A DNA stretch of 13,468 nucleotides from Alcaligenaceae bacterium UBA6179 (GTDB taxonomy: Bacteria > Pseudomonadota > Gammaproteobacteria > Burkholderiales > Burkholderiaceae_B), in NCBI GenBank assembly GCA_002422175.1, contig DITR01000120.1, positions 1 to 13,468 of the forward strand, in the 5' to 3' direction. Both the position numbers and the translations under genes were made by a program. This document shows, in pieces, positions 12,728 to 13,468 of the stretch; position 1 is the stretch's first letter; each line of letters opens with the position of its first letter. Below the pieces are notes generated by a model. It worked only from the letters and a program-made list of their open reading frames with translations, was not told where the DNA came from and ran no database searches.

Positions 12728-13279
12728 ATGGCTGAAATTTCAACCGTTGCACGACCCTATGCTGAGGCCTTGTTTGCTGCTGCGCAGCTAAACAAATCAG
12801 ATTTAGCGGTTTGGCTCGGTCAAGTTCAATGCGTTGCGGCCATTATGCACGTTGAAGATGCTCAGCAAGCCATGTCCAACCCGAAGCTTACTGATGTACA
12901 ACGTGAAAAAATGTTGTGCGATGTGGCTGAAAAGTTTACATCGCAGCCATTAGTGGCTGAAATGCGTAATTTATTGGTTTTACTCGTTGAAAACAATCGC
13001 CTCGCAGCGTTGCCCGAGATCGCTATAAAGTTTGAAGCGTTAAAAGATCAAGCAGAAGGTGTTGCACAGGCAAATATTGTTAGTGCATTTCCAATGACTG
13101 ATGAGCAGGTCAAGCAACTGATCACGCTCATTGAGCCTAAATTTGGTCTTAAGCTCAAGCCCAACGTGCAAGTCGACGCCAATTTAATTGGCGGCGTTCG
13201 TGTCACGGTGGGTGATCATGTACTCGACACCTCGGTGCAAGCCCAGCTCACGCATATGCGTGAAGCGTTGGTCGCCTGA
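12728..13279 (+). CDS. atpH: F1Fo ATP synthase subunit delta
   Basis: Subunit delta sits on top of F1 and joins the b stalk to the alpha subunits. The N-terminal STVARPYAEALF (5-16) is the family signature of the six-helix domain, and the C-terminal LIGGVRVTVGDHVLDTSVQ (about 153-171) is the second signature. The length of 183 aa is a little above the usual 177-180. ATG 12728 is 14 nt after the atpF stop, with an AGG/GAG-type ribosome binding site in between, so translation is likely coupled. The next gene, atpA, starts 29 nt downstream. Confidence 0.97.
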   Translation: MAEISTVARPYAEALFAAAQLNKSDLAVWLGQVQCVAAIMHVEDAQQAMSNPKLTDVQREKMLCDVAEKFTSQPLVAEMRNLLVLLVENNRLAALPEIAIKFEALKDQAEGVAQANIVSAFPMTDEQVKQLITLIEPKFGLKLKPNVQVDANLIGGVRVTVGDHVLDTSVQAQLTHMREALVA

Positions 13280-13297
13280 CGACCACCCCCAGATTCC

Positions 13298-13302
13298 AGG
13301 AG
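13298..13302 (+). promoter_or_regulatory. atpA ribosome binding site
   Basis: AGGAG, six nucleotides before ATG 13309. Confidence 0.75.
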
Positions 13303-13308
13303 CTTACT

Positions 13309-13468
13309 ATGCAACTTAATCCATCAGAGATTAGTGAATTACTCAAAACCCGTATCGAAGGGCTTGGCGCTTCTGCTGACATTCGTACGCAAGGTACCGT
13401 TGTTTCGGTTACCGACGGTATTACCCGTGTTCACGGCTTATCAGACGTGATGCAGGGCGAAATGCTTG
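13309..13468 (+). CDS. atpA: F1Fo ATP synthase subunit alpha, N-terminal part
   Basis: Only the first 53 codons are in the window; the gene continues past the right edge. The product begins MQLNPSEISELLKTRIEGL, the helix that contacts subunit delta, then GTVVSVTDGITRVHGL and the GEML strand of the N-terminal beta-barrel, both highly characteristic of alpha. The nucleotide-binding domain with its P-loop is beyond the edge. Alpha and beta alternate in the F1 hexamer, and alpha binds a non-catalytic nucleotide. The start is supported by a good AGGAG site. atpG, atpD and atpC are expected next from the usual operon order, but this is not seen. Confidence 0.97.
   Translation, partial: MQLNPSEISELLKTRIEGLGASADIRTQGTVVSVTDGITRVHGLSDVMQGEML

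Noticed and set aside
1..13468. Mobile element, phage, defence or toxin-antitoxin module
   Set aside because: Every substantial open frame is accounted for by housekeeping genes or their shadows, no transposase, integrase or terminal repeats are seen, and no gap exceeds 300 nt.

Overview
The window is a stretch of core chromosome from a proteobacterium, most likely a betaproteobacterium of the Burkholderiales type with moderate GC content (mid-40s percent by eye). The reasons are the gene order hemA-prfA-prmC-grxD, the linked folB-ttcA pair, the cytoplasmic M61/PDZ peptidase, and the form of the ATP synthase a subunit. I assign no genus. No phage, insertion sequence, CRISPR array, toxin-antitoxin pair or other clear mobile or defence element is visible, and I do not see an undescribed multi-gene system. 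The unusual material lies between the genes.

Layout, left to right. (1) Positions 1-30 hold the 5' part of a tRNA on the minus strand, probably tRNA-Phe, cut by the window edge. (2) A divergent small acidic protein of unknown function (121-435) has a consensus -10 box. (3) hemA, prfA and prmC (599-3844) form an apparent operon: the first enzyme of C5 tetrapyrrole synthesis, release factor 1, and the methylase that modifies the release factor's GGQ glutamine. The CGFS glutaredoxin gene grxD follows (3969-4295). (4) On the minus strand, folB (dihydroneopterin aldolase) is followed by ttcA (tRNA 2-thiocytidine synthase). The gap between them holds a ten-unit 9-bp tandem repeat that starts at the folB stop codon. 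(5) A plus-strand flavoprotein of the thioredoxin-reductase fold without its redox cysteines (5968-6894) meets mnmH tail to tail, the two stop codons overlapping. mnmH (tRNA 2-selenouridine synthase) lies 13 nt downstream of an M61 peptidase gene on the minus strand (8014-9993). (6) Divergent from the peptidase gene, a good sigma70-type promoter starts the F1Fo ATP synthase operon atpI-atpB-atpE-atpF-atpH-atpA, which runs off the right edge inside atpA.

How the genes fit together. The left half is about translation termination (RF1 and its methylase), heme supply and Fe-S or redox chemistry (grxD). The middle combines folate synthesis with two different anticodon-loop tRNA modifications, ttcA on C32 and mnmH on wobble U34. 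The right end is the energy-coupling ATPase.

The items most worth a second look are the folB-ttcA minisatellite, which places nine in-frame TAA stops after folB and has two-tier G-quadruplex potential; the untranslated regions around atpE, namely a long U-rich leader with the strongest ribosome binding site in the window and a downstream hairpin with a cUUCGg tetraloop; and a 16-bp promoter element shared by the orphan gene and hemA.
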